A program made the position numbers and the translations under genes. The notes under the pieces are model-generated. The model saw only the letters and a program-made list of their open reading frames with translations, was not told the origin of the DNA and did not search any database. Shown here piece after piece: positions 24,011 to 32,343 of a stretch of DNA of 64,000 nt. This DNA is from Streptomyces ferrugineus (lineage in GTDB: Bacteria > Actinomycetota > Actinomycetes > Streptomycetales > Streptomycetaceae), in NCBI RefSeq assembly GCF_015160855.1, contig NZ_CP063373.1:3720001-3784000 (forward strand), given 5' to 3'. The first letter of the stretch is position 1; every line of letters starts with the position of its first letter.

Positions 24011-26524
24011 ATGCCTCATGACGGCCCTGCCCGGACCGGAGTCTCGGCGCCGGGGGCTTGCGAGGCCGGCACCGCAGACACCGGTTCACCCGCTACGGGG
24101 CCGCAGACCGCCACGAGCGCGCGTGCCCTGACGTTCGCCGGCGCCGCGCTGACGGCGCTCTACGCGCGCGCCGTCGGGGACGACGAGTTCCAGCTCCTGG
24201 AGACGGTCGGCGACACACCCGAGTACCGGGTGCCGAAGCGGCTGTCCCCGTCCGGCGGCTCGGCCGCGGCACACGCCGTCCGCACCGGCCGTCCGCTGTG
24301 GCTGAACGCCGCGGCCCTCGCCTCCTACCCCGAGGGCGCGCCCACCCCGCCGCGCGCGAGGAGCGCCTCGCTCGGCGCGCTGCCCCTGGAGGCCGAAGGC
24401 ACCCGGCCGGCCTGCCTCGTCGTCGTGGGAACCTCGGCGGACGGCTTCGACGCCGGGCAGCAGCGCTTCCTGGAGCGGTACGCCGACGCCGTCACCACGG
24501 TTCTGTGCGCGCGGGCGGGCCCGCCGGAGCAGGCGGCGCCGGTGCTGAGGCGTGCGCTGCTCCGGCTGCGCGTCGGCTCGTTCGACCTGGTGCCCGACAC
24601 CGGCCTGATCGAGGCGGACGAGGCGCTCCTCGAGCTCGTCGGCATCACACCGGACGACTTCGACGGCAAGGTGGACACCCTGCTCGCGCACGCCCTGCCC
24701 GAGGACCTGCCCGCGCTGATGTCGGTCATGGAGCCGTCCCTGCACGCGGTCGGCCGGCGGGAGCTGGAGTTCCGGGTCCGCCGCCCCACCGGCGAGGTCC
24801 GCTGGCTGAGCCTGAGCTGCCGGGTGCCCGCGAGCGTCGGCGACGAGCCGGAGCGGGTGCTGGGCGTGGTGACGGCGACCCAGGTCAGGAGCCGCAGCGC
24901 CGACGACGTGTCCAGGATCCAGTGGCTGACCGCCGCGCTCGACGACGCCGCGACCGTCGGCGACGTCGGACGGGTCGCGGTCACCGCCCTGCGCGAGCCT
25001 CTGGGCGCCGACCGGGTCGCGCTCGCCGACGTCCGCGACGAACGGCTCATGGTCACCCTGCTCGACCCGCCGGACCCGGACGCCTGGCCGCAGCTGTGGC
25101 GCGCCCAGTGGCGCTCGGAGTGGCCCGACGCCCCGGTCAGCGCCCTGCCCACCCTGCAGCTCGCCCTGCGGGACGGCCGGATGGATCTGTGGCCCGCCGG
25201 GACACCGCTCGAACCGGGCCTGGCGGGCGTCGGACCCGGCGGCCTGGCCGTCCTGCCGCTGCCGGCCAAGGGCAGTGTGGCCGGTGTGTGCCTGGTCGGC
25301 TGGGACCAGCCGCACGAGTTCATCCCCGAGGAGCGGTCCCTGCTGACCGCCACCGCGGCCCTCGTCGGGCAGGCCCTCAAGCGGGCCCATGCCCACGACG
25401 CCGAGCAGGAACTCGCCACCATGCTCCAGCGCAGCCTGCTGCCCCGGCGCCTGCCCGAACTGCCCGGCGGCACGGCCGTCGCCCGCTATCTGCCCGCCCG
25501 CCGGGGGCTCCAGGTGGGCGGCGACTGGTACGACGTGATCGCCCTGTCCGAGGACCGGGTCGCCCTGGTCATCGGCGATGTGCAGGGGCACAGTGCGGCG
25601 GCCGCGACGATCATGGGCCAGATGCGTACGGCGGTCCGGGCGTACGCGGTGGAGGGCCACCCGCCCGACGTGGTCGTCTCGCACGCCAACCGCCTCCTCG
25701 TCGGCATGGAGACCGACCTCTTCGCCACCTGCTGCTATGTCGAACTGGACATGGAGGAGGGCAACACCCTCTTCGTCCGGGCGGGACATCTGGCGCCGCT
25801 GCTGCGCCACCCCGACGGCCGCACCGAGGAGGTGGAGGTCGAGGGCGGGCCCCCGCTGGGCATCGTCGAGGACGCGGAGTTCCCCCTGACCGCGGTCGCG
25901 CTGTCCCCCGGCACCGTGCTCGCCCTGGTCACCGACGGCCTGGTCGAGGCCGCCGACCTGCCGCTGGACGCGGGCATGGAGCGCACCCGCGCCGCGCTCG
26001 CCGCGGCCGATCCCTCGGACCCGGCGCGCATGGCCGACGCGCTGCTCGGCGACATCGGCCGGCGCGAGGACGACGTGGCGCTGCTGCTGCTGCGCTACGA
26101 CGGCATGAAGACCAAGCCGATCCGGTCCGGCTGGGTGGTGTGGCGGCTGCCCGACGCGGTCATGCACGCCCGCCGCTTCACCGCGCGCACCCTGCGCCGG
26201 TGGAACGTCCAGGAGGCCGCCGACGCGGTGCTCCTCGTCGTGTCCGAACTGGTCACCAACGCCCTGGTGCACACCCAGGGCTCGGTCCGCCTCGACCTGG
26301 TGCTGCGCGGCAACCGGGTCCGGGTCAGTGTCAGCGACTCCTCGCCGCGTGCGCCCGCCAAGCCGGTGATCGTGGACTGGGAGTCGACCGGCGGCCGGGG
26401 CCTGCTGCTGGTCGAGGCGGTGTCGGATGCCTTCGGCACGGTGCCGGTGGCCGGTGGGAAGCAGGTGTGGAGCGAGATCTCGGTGCCGCGGAGCGAGCCC
26501 GCCACCGCGGACGCCGGTCTGTAG
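24011..26524 (+). CDS. GAF-PAS-GAF sensor with PP2C phosphatase and HATPase domains
   Basis: 837 residues from ATG 24011; GGGAGGAAGG lies just upstream, inside the longer open frame, which rules out the earlier ATG. Approximate order: GAF 30-165, PAS 185-305 (DFDGKVDTLLAHALPEDLPAL), second GAF 310-455, SpoIIE/PP2C phosphatase 470-690 (QVGGDWYDVIALSEDRVAL, VIGDVQGHSAAAA, LALVTDGLVEA), and a serine-kinase-type HATPase 705-830 (VVSELVTNALVHTQGSVRL, GGRGLLLVEAVSDAFG). Such proteins control anti-sigma or anti-anti-sigma factors in actinobacteria. No membrane segment is seen. Only 19 bp separate it from a sugar-binding lipoprotein gene, so its signal may be a sugar. That link is inferred. Confidence 0.92.
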   Translation: MPHDGPARTGVSAPGACEAGTADTGSPATGPQTATSARALTFAGAALTALYARAVGDDEFQLLETVGDTPEYRVPKRLSPSGGSAAAHAVRTGRPLWLNAAALASYPEGAPTPPRARSASLGALPLEAEGTRPACLVVVGTSADGFDAGQQRFLERYADAVTTVLCARAGPPEQAAPVLRRALLRLRVGSFDLVPDTGLIEADEALLELVGITPDDFDGKVDTLLAHALPEDLPALMSVMEPSLHAVGRRELEFRVRRPTGEVRWLSLSCRVPASVGDEPERVLGVVTATQVRSRSADDVSRIQWLTAALDDAATVGDVGRVAVTALREPLGADRVALADVRDERLMVTLLDPPDPDAWPQLWRAQWRSEWPDAPVSALPTLQLALRDGRMDLWPAGTPLEPGLAGVGPGGLAVLPLPAKGSVAGVCLVGWDQPHEFIPEERSLLTATAALVGQALKRAHAHDAEQELATMLQRSLLPRRLPELPGGTAVARYLPARRGLQVGGDWYDVIALSEDRVALVIGDVQGHSAAAATIMGQMRTAVRAYAVEGHPPDVVVSHANRLLVGMETDLFATCCYVELDMEEGNTLFVRAGHLAPLLRHPDGRTEEVEVEGGPPLGIVEDAEFPLTAVALSPGTVLALVTDGLVEAADLPLDAGMERTRAALAAADPSDPARMADALLGDIGRREDDVALLLLRYDGMKTKPIRSGWVVWRLPDAVMHARRFTARTLRRWNVQEAADAVLLVVSELVTNALVHTQGSVRLDLVLRGNRVRVSVSDSSPRAPAKPVIVDWESTGGRGLLLVEAVSDAFGTVPVAGGKQVWSEISVPRSEPATADAGL

Positions 26525-26543
26525 AACGGAAGCGAGGGGAGCT

Positions 26544-27629
26544 GTGCCGAGGACCCGTACGCCGCAGGTCGTCGCGGCGCTCGTCGCGGGGCTCATGGCG
26601 CTGTCGTCGGCCGCCTGCGGCGGGGACGGTGGCGCGGGCGAGGGCGGCTTCCGCGTCGGTCTGCTGCTGCCGAGCCGGGCGCTTCCCCGCTGGGAGCACT
26701 CCGACAAGCCGCTGATCGAGAGCGGTCTCAAGCGCCTGTGCCCCGACTGCACGATGGAGTACGCCAACGCCGAGAACGACGCGGCACGGCAGCGGCAGCA
26801 GATCAGCACCATGATCACCAGAGGTGTCGGCGTCCTGATCCTCGACGCCGCCGACACCCGGGCGCTGCGCTCCTCGATCCAGGAGGCACGCAGGGCGGGC
26901 GTCCCGGTGGTCGCCTACGACCGGCTCGCCGAAGGTCCGATCTCCGGCTTCGTCAGCTTCGACGGCGGGGAGGTCGGCCGGCTCCAGGGCGAGGCCCTGC
27001 TGAAGGCGATGGGCCCAGGGGCGAGCGGCCGGACCGTCGTCATGATGAACGGCGATCCGACCAGCCCCAACGCGGCCTGGTACCGCAGGGGAGCGCTGTC
27101 CGTCCTCGAGGGCAAGGTGAAGATCGCCAGGTCGTACGAGACCCTGGGCTGGACCGCGCACAACGCGCACGACAACATGTCGGCCGCCATCGCCGCCCTC
27201 GGCCCGGACCGCATCGACGGCGTCCTGGCGGCCAACGACGCCATCGCCGCCGGCGTCATCTCCGCCTTCAAGAAGGCAGGCGTCAGGAATCCGCCCCCGG
27301 TCACCGGGCAGGACGCCGATCTGGAGGGACTGCGGCGCATCGTCCGGGGCGAGCAGGACATGACGGTGTACAAGCCGTTCGGCAAGGAGGCCGCGGCGGC
27401 CGCCGCGATGGCCGTGGCCCTGGGCCGCGGCGAGGAGGCCGACGAGGTCGCGACGACGACGATCGACAGCCCCACCACCAAGGACATCCCGTCCGTCCTG
27501 CTCAAGCCGAACGCGGTGACGGCCGCCGACATCGAGAAGACCCTCGTCCGTGACGGCGTCTACACCGTCGAGCAGATCTGCACACCGAAACTCCGGCGGG
27601 CCTGCGATCGGATAGGGCTCACCGGATGA
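26544..27629 (+). CDS. second sugar-binding lipoprotein, paralogue of the importer's
   Basis: 361 residues from GTG 26544 (GAGGGGA upstream). Lipobox LSSAAC near residue 22. LPSRALPRWEHSDKPLIE, GVGVLILDAADTRAL, VPVVAYDRLAEGPISG and GVLAANDAIAAGV line up along the whole length with the binding protein at 22.7-23.8 kb, so the two arose by duplication. No permease or ATPase follows. Its position in one transcript with the PP2C phosphatase suggests a sensory rather than a transport role, or sharing of the divergent importer. The ligand is unknown, probably a pentose. Confidence 0.9.
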   Translation: MPRTRTPQVVAALVAGLMALSSAACGGDGGAGEGGFRVGLLLPSRALPRWEHSDKPLIESGLKRLCPDCTMEYANAENDAARQRQQISTMITRGVGVLILDAADTRALRSSIQEARRAGVPVVAYDRLAEGPISGFVSFDGGEVGRLQGEALLKAMGPGASGRTVVMMNGDPTSPNAAWYRRGALSVLEGKVKIARSYETLGWTAHNAHDNMSAAIAALGPDRIDGVLAANDAIAAGVISAFKKAGVRNPPPVTGQDADLEGLRRIVRGEQDMTVYKPFGKEAAAAAAMAVALGRGEEADEVATTTIDSPTTKDIPSVLLKPNAVTAADIEKTLVRDGVYTVEQICTPKLRRACDRIGLTG

Positions 27630-27652
27630 GGAAGGAACCAGGGAGGTCAGCC

Positions 27653-27829
27653 ATGAAGACCGGAGCCTCGGAGTACGACCGCTGGCTGTACTCGCACACC
27701 CCCTCCCAGGCGGAGGGCGAACGCGACGAGCCCGCCGAGCGCACGGCCGCGGAGCAGCACCCGGACGTCCCCAGGACCGAGCCGTCCCAGGCCGAGGGAG
27801 AGCGGGTGGACGACCTCAGGAACCGGTGA
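27653..27829 (+). CDS. 58-residue hydrophilic protein
   Basis: ATG 27653 has GGGAGG at the right distance; an ATGA-overlapping ATG at 27626 is also in frame. The product is charged (MKTGASEYDRWLYSHT) and contains the direct repeat PSQAEGERDEP / PSQAEGERVDD. No domain recognised. It follows the lipoprotein by 23 bp and may be in its operon. Confidence 0.55.
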   Translation: MKTGASEYDRWLYSHTPSQAEGERDEPAERTAAEQHPDVPRTEPSQAEGERVDDLRNR

Positions 27830-27891
27830 TCAGCAGCACACCGTCCACCAGGGGATCCGGCTGGACCTCCCGCGGGCGAGCACGCATACTT

Positions 27892-27903
27892 TGAACACGT
27901 TCA
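27892..27903. promoter_or_regulatory. inverted repeat before a small membrane protein gene
   Basis: TGAAC, AC, GTTCA: a 5-bp inverted repeat with a 2-nt spacer about 19 nt before the start of the next gene. Possible operator or part of the promoter. Confidence 0.3.
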
Positions 27904-27921
27904 GAAATGGGGGAACCGATT

Positions 27922-28194
27922 ATGCGTGAACCGATCGCCGCGGCCCAGCAGGACTCACCCGCCGTCGCCCTGGGACCCACCGCACTCGTCTTCGGCGTCA
28001 TCGCCGCCCTGACCTCGTTCTTCATCTCCCCGTTCGCCCTGATCGCCGGCGGTCTGGCCGTCACCTTCGGCGCGGCGGGCCTGCACTACGCCCGTCAGGG
28101 CGTCGGCCGAATGTGGCCCGCCGCGCTCGGGATGACGCTCGGAACCGTCGGAGTGCTCGGCATCGCCGCCCTCCTCGGGGCGTTCGGCGCCTAG
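27922..28194 (+). CDS. small DUF4190-like membrane protein
   Basis: 90 residues from ATG 27922 with GGGGGAA upstream. A polar start (MREPIAAAQQDSPAVALGP) leads into two long hydrophobic segments separated by LHYARQGVGRMWP, the layout of DUF4190-type two-helix proteins. Function unknown. Its stop is shared with the end of a decayed GH43 fragment on the other strand. Confidence 0.7.
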   Translation: MREPIAAAQQDSPAVALGPTALVFGVIAALTSFFISPFALIAGGLAVTFGAAGLHYARQGVGRMWPAALGMTLGTVGVLGIAALLGAFGA

Positions 28195-28264
28195 CCGGTG
28201 TGGACGATCCAGTCCTCCGTCCCGTCGGGCGACTTGAAGAAGCCATGGTGACCGGGCCCGCGCC
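28192..28264 (-). pseudogene. GH43 gene fragment
   Basis: Read on the minus strand this short stretch gives GPGHHGFFKSPDGTEDWIV then HTG and a stop. GPGHxGFFKSPDGTEDWIVYH is a stock phrase of GH43 arabinosidases. Both ends of the gene are missing: the 5' part stops at the junction with the GH127 remnant and the 3' part at the neighbouring gene. About 22 codons remain. Confidence 0.6.
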
Positions 28265-29985
28265 AACGCCGGGCTCGACACCCGCGGCGCCCGCCCGCCC
28301 GGCGGCTGGGAGACCTTCGACGGCAATCTGCGCGGCCACTACGGCGGCCACGTCCTCACCCTGCTCGCCCAGGCGTACGCCGACACCGGGGAGGCCGCCC
28401 TCAAGGCCAAGCTCGACCACCTCGTCACCGCGCTGGAGGGGTGCCGGCGGGCCCTGGCGGAGCACGGCGAGCCGAGGCCCAGTCACCCCGGCTATCTGGC
28501 GGCGTATCCGGAGACGCAGTTCATCCTGCTGGAGAGCTACACGACGTACCCGACCATCTGGGCGCCGTACTACACCTGCCACAAGATCATGCGCGGCCTG
28601 CTCGACGCGCACACCCTGGCCGGGAACGCACAGGCGCTGCGGATCGCCTCCGGGATGGGCGACTGGGTGCACAGCCGCCTGAGCCGGCTGCCCAGGGTCC
28701 AGCTGGAGCGCATGTGGTCGATCTACATCGCCGGTGAGTACGGCGGGATGAACGAGGTGATGGCGGACCTGTACGCCCTCACCGGACGGCAGGAGCACCT
28801 CGCCGCCGCCCGCCGCTTCGACAACACCGCGCTGCTGGACGCCTGCGCCGCCGACCGGGACATCCTGGAGGGCAGACACGCCAACCGGCACATCCCCCAG
28901 TTCACCGGCTACGTCAGACTGTTCGACCACACCGGGGAGGAGACGTACGCCGCCGCGGCACGCAACTTCTGGGGCATGGTCACCGGCACGCGGACGTACA
29001 GCCTGGGCGGCACCGGGCAGGGCGAGATGTTCCGCGCCCGGGGCGCCATCGCGGCCACCCTGGACGACAAGAACGCCGAGACCTGCGCGACGTACAACAT
29101 GCTCAAGCTGAGCCGGCAGCTCTTCTTCCGCCGGCCGGACCCGGTCTACATGGACCACTACGAGCGGGCCCCGACCAACCACATCCTCGCCTCCCGCCGG
29201 GACGTCCCCGGCACCGGCACCTGCTGCGGCGGCACCGGCATGGAGAACCACACCAAGTACCAGGACTCGGTCTACTTCCGCTCCGCCGACGGCGACGCGC
29301 TGTACGTCAACCTCTACCTCGCCGCCACGCTGCCCTGGCCGGAGCGCGGTCTCGTCGTCGAGCAGTCGAGCACCTATCCGTACGAGGGGGTCCGCACCCT
29401 GACGTCCCGGGAGGGCGGCGGCAGGCTCGACCTGAAACTGCGGGTGCCGTCCTGGGCCACGGGCGGCTTCACGGTCGCGGTCAACGGCGTACGGCAACGC
29501 GTCGAGGCCACGCCCGGCACGTACCTCACGCTGAGCGGGAACTGGCGGCCCGGCGACCGCGTCAGCGTCACCGCCCCCTACCGTCTGCGCATCGAGAGGG
29601 CCCTGGACTATCCGGGTCCGGTGCCCGGCCAGCTCGGCGGGGTGACGGCGGCGGCGCCGGCGAACGGGTGGGCGGGGCCGGTGGACTGACCCTCGCCCCG
29701 TTCCACATCGCGGACGACACCCGCTACCACGCCTACTTCAGGCGTGCCGAACCCGTCGTCGTGTTCGGCACGAGCGACTCGGGCGTACCGAACCGGGCTC
29801 GCGGCGACGGCCTGACCTTCCTCGACGTGCTCTGGGCACGGGCGCCCTTCGTGTCGTCGGGCAGCTTCGTGGCGGCGGTGCGCGCGCTTGCCGGGACCTG
29901 GCTGTCCGAGGGTCTGTTCACCTCCGCCGAACGGGACCGGGTCGTCGCGGCGGCCGTCAACGCGGACCTCAGGAGCCGTTCGTAG
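28265..29985 (+). pseudogene. truncated and mosaic GH127 beta-L-arabinofuranosidase
   Basis: Homology begins abruptly near GWETFDGNLRGHYGGHV, so roughly the first 100 or more residues and any start are missing. The core is otherwise well kept, including the zinc/catalytic cluster ETCATYNMLKLS and GTCCGGTGMENHTKYQDS. After RIERALDYPG at about 29617 the sequence is replaced by 67 bp copied from the neighbouring lysR gene, the frame then hits a TGA at about 29687, and the C-terminal part resumes in another frame (LTLAPFHIADDTRYHAYFRR) to a stop at 29985. Intact relatives hydrolyse beta-L-arabinofuranosides. It overlaps the lysR stop by 17 bp. Confidence 0.85.
29617..29683. repeat. 67-bp direct repeat, copy A (in GH127 remnant)
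   Basis: Identical to 30349-30416 except for one missing G in a run of five. The sequence from TCCGGTGCCCGGCC to GGGGCCGGTG interrupts the GH127 reading frame. Confidence 0.9.
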
Positions 29986-30925
29986 GGCGACGCGCCCACG
30001 TCGGCGTCCAGGTCTCACCGGCCGGCGGGTCGTGGTGGACGGAGGCGAGGTACGCGCGCAGCGCGGTGAGCGCCGGGTGCGGGTTGTCGGCGCGCCAGAG
30101 AATCGAGTGCGGGTAGACCGGTGCCGGGTCGCGCAGCGGGACGAGGCGCATGTCGTAGCCGGCCGGCCAGACGATGGGCGTCTGCGGGCCGAGGAAGGTC
30201 GCCAGCGTCGAGGAGGCCGCGATCGTGTCGATGAGGGCCTCGACCCCGAAGTTGGGGCCCGTGGTCTCGATGGTCAGCCCGAAGTCGGCGGCCAGCGCCT
30301 CGTAGTACGCGGTCCACTCCGTCCCGGGGACGTTGCCCGGCATCCAGATCCGGTGCCCGGCCAGCTCGGCGGGGGTGACGGCGGCGGCGCCGGCGAACGG
30401 GTGGGCGGGGCCGGTGAACAGGTGGAGCGGCTCGTCGTGGACCGGGGTGATCTCGATGCCCTCGGGGATCATCTGCCCGGGCATGGTGACGGCACGGAAC
30501 GTGGCGTCGATGGTGCCGTCCCGCACGGCGGCGACCGCCTCCTCCGCGCCGAGCAGCGTCACGACGTCCAGGGCGATCTCCGGATGGACGCGGTGGAAGT
30601 CGCGCAGCACACCGGCCAGTGACACCCGGCGGCCCACCACGTCGACCCGCAGCGCACGGCTGCCCGGACGGACCGAGGCGCGCGCCCGCTCCGCCGCCTG
30701 GAGCAGGGACCGGGCGTGGGCCAGGAACGCCTGCCCGTCGATGGTGAGCTCCGCGCCGCGCGGTGTGCGGGTCAGCAGCCGCACCCCGAGTTCCCGCTCC
30801 AGCGCGGCGACGCGCTTGGAGACGGCCTGCTGGGTGAGCGACAGGTCGACGGCGGCCATCTGGAACTGCCCGGCATCGGCGACGGCGACGAAGGTCCGTA
30901 CGGCATTGAGATCCACGCCGGTCAC
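29969..30925 (-). CDS. LysR family transcriptional regulator
   Basis: 318 residues from GTG 30925. The N-terminal winged helix is clear (LNAVRTFVAVADAGQFQMAA, LSLTQQAVSKRVAALERELG), followed by a type 2 periplasmic-binding effector domain. The gene is intact and contains the donor copy of the 67-bp repeat, which encodes GPAHPFAGAAAVTPAELAGH in the effector domain. The divergent side holds palindromes typical of LysR binding regions and the next minus-strand operon; what it regulates is not certain. Confidence 0.9.
   Translation of the reverse strand: MTGVDLNAVRTFVAVADAGQFQMAAVDLSLTQQAVSKRVAALERELGVRLLTRTPRGAELTIDGQAFLAHARSLLQAAERARASVRPGSRALRVDVVGRRVSLAGVLRDFHRVHPEIALDVVTLLGAEEAVAAVRDGTIDATFRAVTMPGQMIPEGIEITPVHDEPLHLFTGPAHPFAGAAAVTPAELAGHRIWMPGNVPGTEWTAYYEALAADFGLTIETTGPNFGVEALIDTIAASSTLATFLGPQTPIVWPAGYDMRLVPLRDPAPVYPHSILWRADNPHPALTALRAYLASVHHDPPAGETWTPTWARRPTNGS
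30349..30416. repeat. 68-bp direct repeat, copy B (in lysR, likely donor)
   Basis: Partner of 29617-29683 in the same orientation, about 730 bp away. It lies in an intact reading frame, so this copy is the likely source. Confidence 0.9.
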
Positions 30926-30934
30926 CCTATCCGC

Positions 30935-31047
30935 ACAACGTTGTGTTGTGATTCGGTGGCGTGTTCGGTTGTTTGATTCGGCCGATCACCTGGCCTTTGG
31001 ATGGGCGGTCTTAGTGCGGGGCGCCCGATCTGATCAACGTTCCGTTG
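30935..31047. promoter_or_regulatory. two ACAACG-type inverted repeats upstream of lysR
   Basis: ACAACGTTGT (30935-30944) is a perfect palindrome 10 bp before the lysR start, and CAACG-TTC-CGTTG lies at 31035-31047. Both share the CAACG half-site, so one regulator, possibly the LysR protein, may bind both. Confidence 0.45.
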
Positions 31048-31101
31048 TACATCCGGAGGTGACGCACCGAGTGCTCGATGCTGGACGGCGCCCGCACCCC
31101 C

Positions 31102-32343
31102 TCACCTCAGGGGATGCAGCGCGGCCAGCTCCGGTGCCCCGCGGCCGGTCACGATCGACTCCGCCAGCAGCCTGCCGCTGAGCGGCCCCAGCACGATGCC
31201 CCACATGCCGTGCCCGCCGCACACATGGACCCGGGGCGAGCGGGTCGGGCCGATCAGGGGCAGACCGTCGGCCGTGCAGGGGCGCGGTCCGGCCCATTCG
31301 TCGGCGCGGTGGGTGAGGTCGGCCGAAGGGAGCAGGTCCCGGGCCGCGTTGACGATCGCCTGGACGCGGCGGGGATCCCTGGGCCGGTCGGGCGCGGTGA
31401 ACTCCATCATCCCCGACACCCGCACCCGGTCCCCGAGCGGCGTGCAGACCACCCGCTGCTCGGCGAGATAGGTCGGCCGCGTGGGCAGCCCTTGCGTGGA
31501 CACCGTGAAGCTGTAGCCACGCCCGGACTGCACCGGCGTACGCACACCGAAGGGCGCGGCCAGGCCGCCGAGCCAGGCTCCGGAGGCGAGCACGGCCGCG
31601 TCGGCCCGCACGGCCGCGCCGTCCGGGGCGAGCGCGGCGACCCCGGTGCCCAAGTCCCGTACCCGGACGACCTCCAGATCGCTGACGATCTTCCCGCCCC
31701 GCTCGCGCACCGCGTCGGCCAGCGCCGCGACGAACGCCCCGGGGTTGAGATACCGCTGACCGTGCAGCCGTACGGCCGACTCGATCCGCGCCGACAGCGC
31801 CGGTTCCAGCTCGCGCGCCTCGGCACCGGTCAGCAGGTCGTACTCGACGTCCTGCCCCGCCGCCCGCACCGCGTCCAGCTCCGCCACGAGCGGGCCGCGC
31901 CCGGCTGCGGAGGTGAAGGCGAGCAGAGCCGCCTCGCCCGCGCGGGTCGGCTCGGCGACCCCGCCCCGCGCCAACTCGTCGTACGCCGACAGCGCGCGGC
32001 GGTTCAGCGCGGAGAGCGCGGCCATGCCGACCTGCCAGCGCCGGTGGGTGCAGTTCCGGGTGAACGCCAGCAGGAAGCGGGCCAGCCGAGGGTCCGGGCG
32101 CGGCGGGACATAGAGCGGGGAGGCGGGGGAGAGGAGCCCACGCACCCCCACCTTCAGGGTGGCCGGTTCGGGCAGCGGCACCGTGAGGGCCGGGGACAGC
32201 CAGCCCGCGTTGCCCCAGGACGCGCCGGCCGCCACGCCGCGTCGGTCGACCACGGTGACCTCGACGCCCGCCTCCTGGAGGAACCAGGCCGTCGCCAGCC
32301 CCGCCATGCCGGCCCCCACGATCACGGCACTGCGCGGGCTCAT
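31102..32343 (-). CDS. FAD-dependent oxidoreductase, D-amino-acid dehydrogenase type
   Basis: 413 residues from ATG 32343, overlapping the amidase stop by ATGA. The N-terminal Rossmann motif is SAVIVGAGMAGLATAWFL, then VTVVDRRGVAAGASWGNAGW; the C-terminal FAD loop reads GPRPCTADGLPLIGPT and HVCGGHGMWGIVLGP. This is the DAO/DadA family, which oxidises D-amino or N-methyl amino acids to imino or keto acids. Last gene of a coupled operon with an amidase and an NRAMP-like permease, so it likely oxidises the amine released by the amidase. The substrate is unknown. Confidence 0.9.
   Translation of the reverse strand: MSPRSAVIVGAGMAGLATAWFLQEAGVEVTVVDRRGVAAGASWGNAGWLSPALTVPLPEPATLKVGVRGLLSPASPLYVPPRPDPRLARFLLAFTRNCTHRRWQVGMAALSALNRRALSAYDELARGGVAEPTRAGEAALLAFTSAAGRGPLVAELDAVRAAGQDVEYDLLTGAEARELEPALSARIESAVRLHGQRYLNPGAFVAALADAVRERGGKIVSDLEVVRVRDLGTGVAALAPDGAAVRADAAVLASGAWLGGLAAPFGVRTPVQSGRGYSFTVSTQGLPTRPTYLAEQRVVCTPLGDRVRVSGMMEFTAPDRPRDPRRVQAIVNAARDLLPSADLTHRADEWAGPRPCTADGLPLIGPTRSPRVHVCGGHGMWGIVLGPLSGRLLAESIVTGRGAPELAALHPLR

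Noticed and set aside
24086..26857. 923-codon minus-strand open frame
   Set aside because: Antisense to the clearly coding phosphatase gene; composition (Gly, Arg, Gln, His) is that of a shadow frame.
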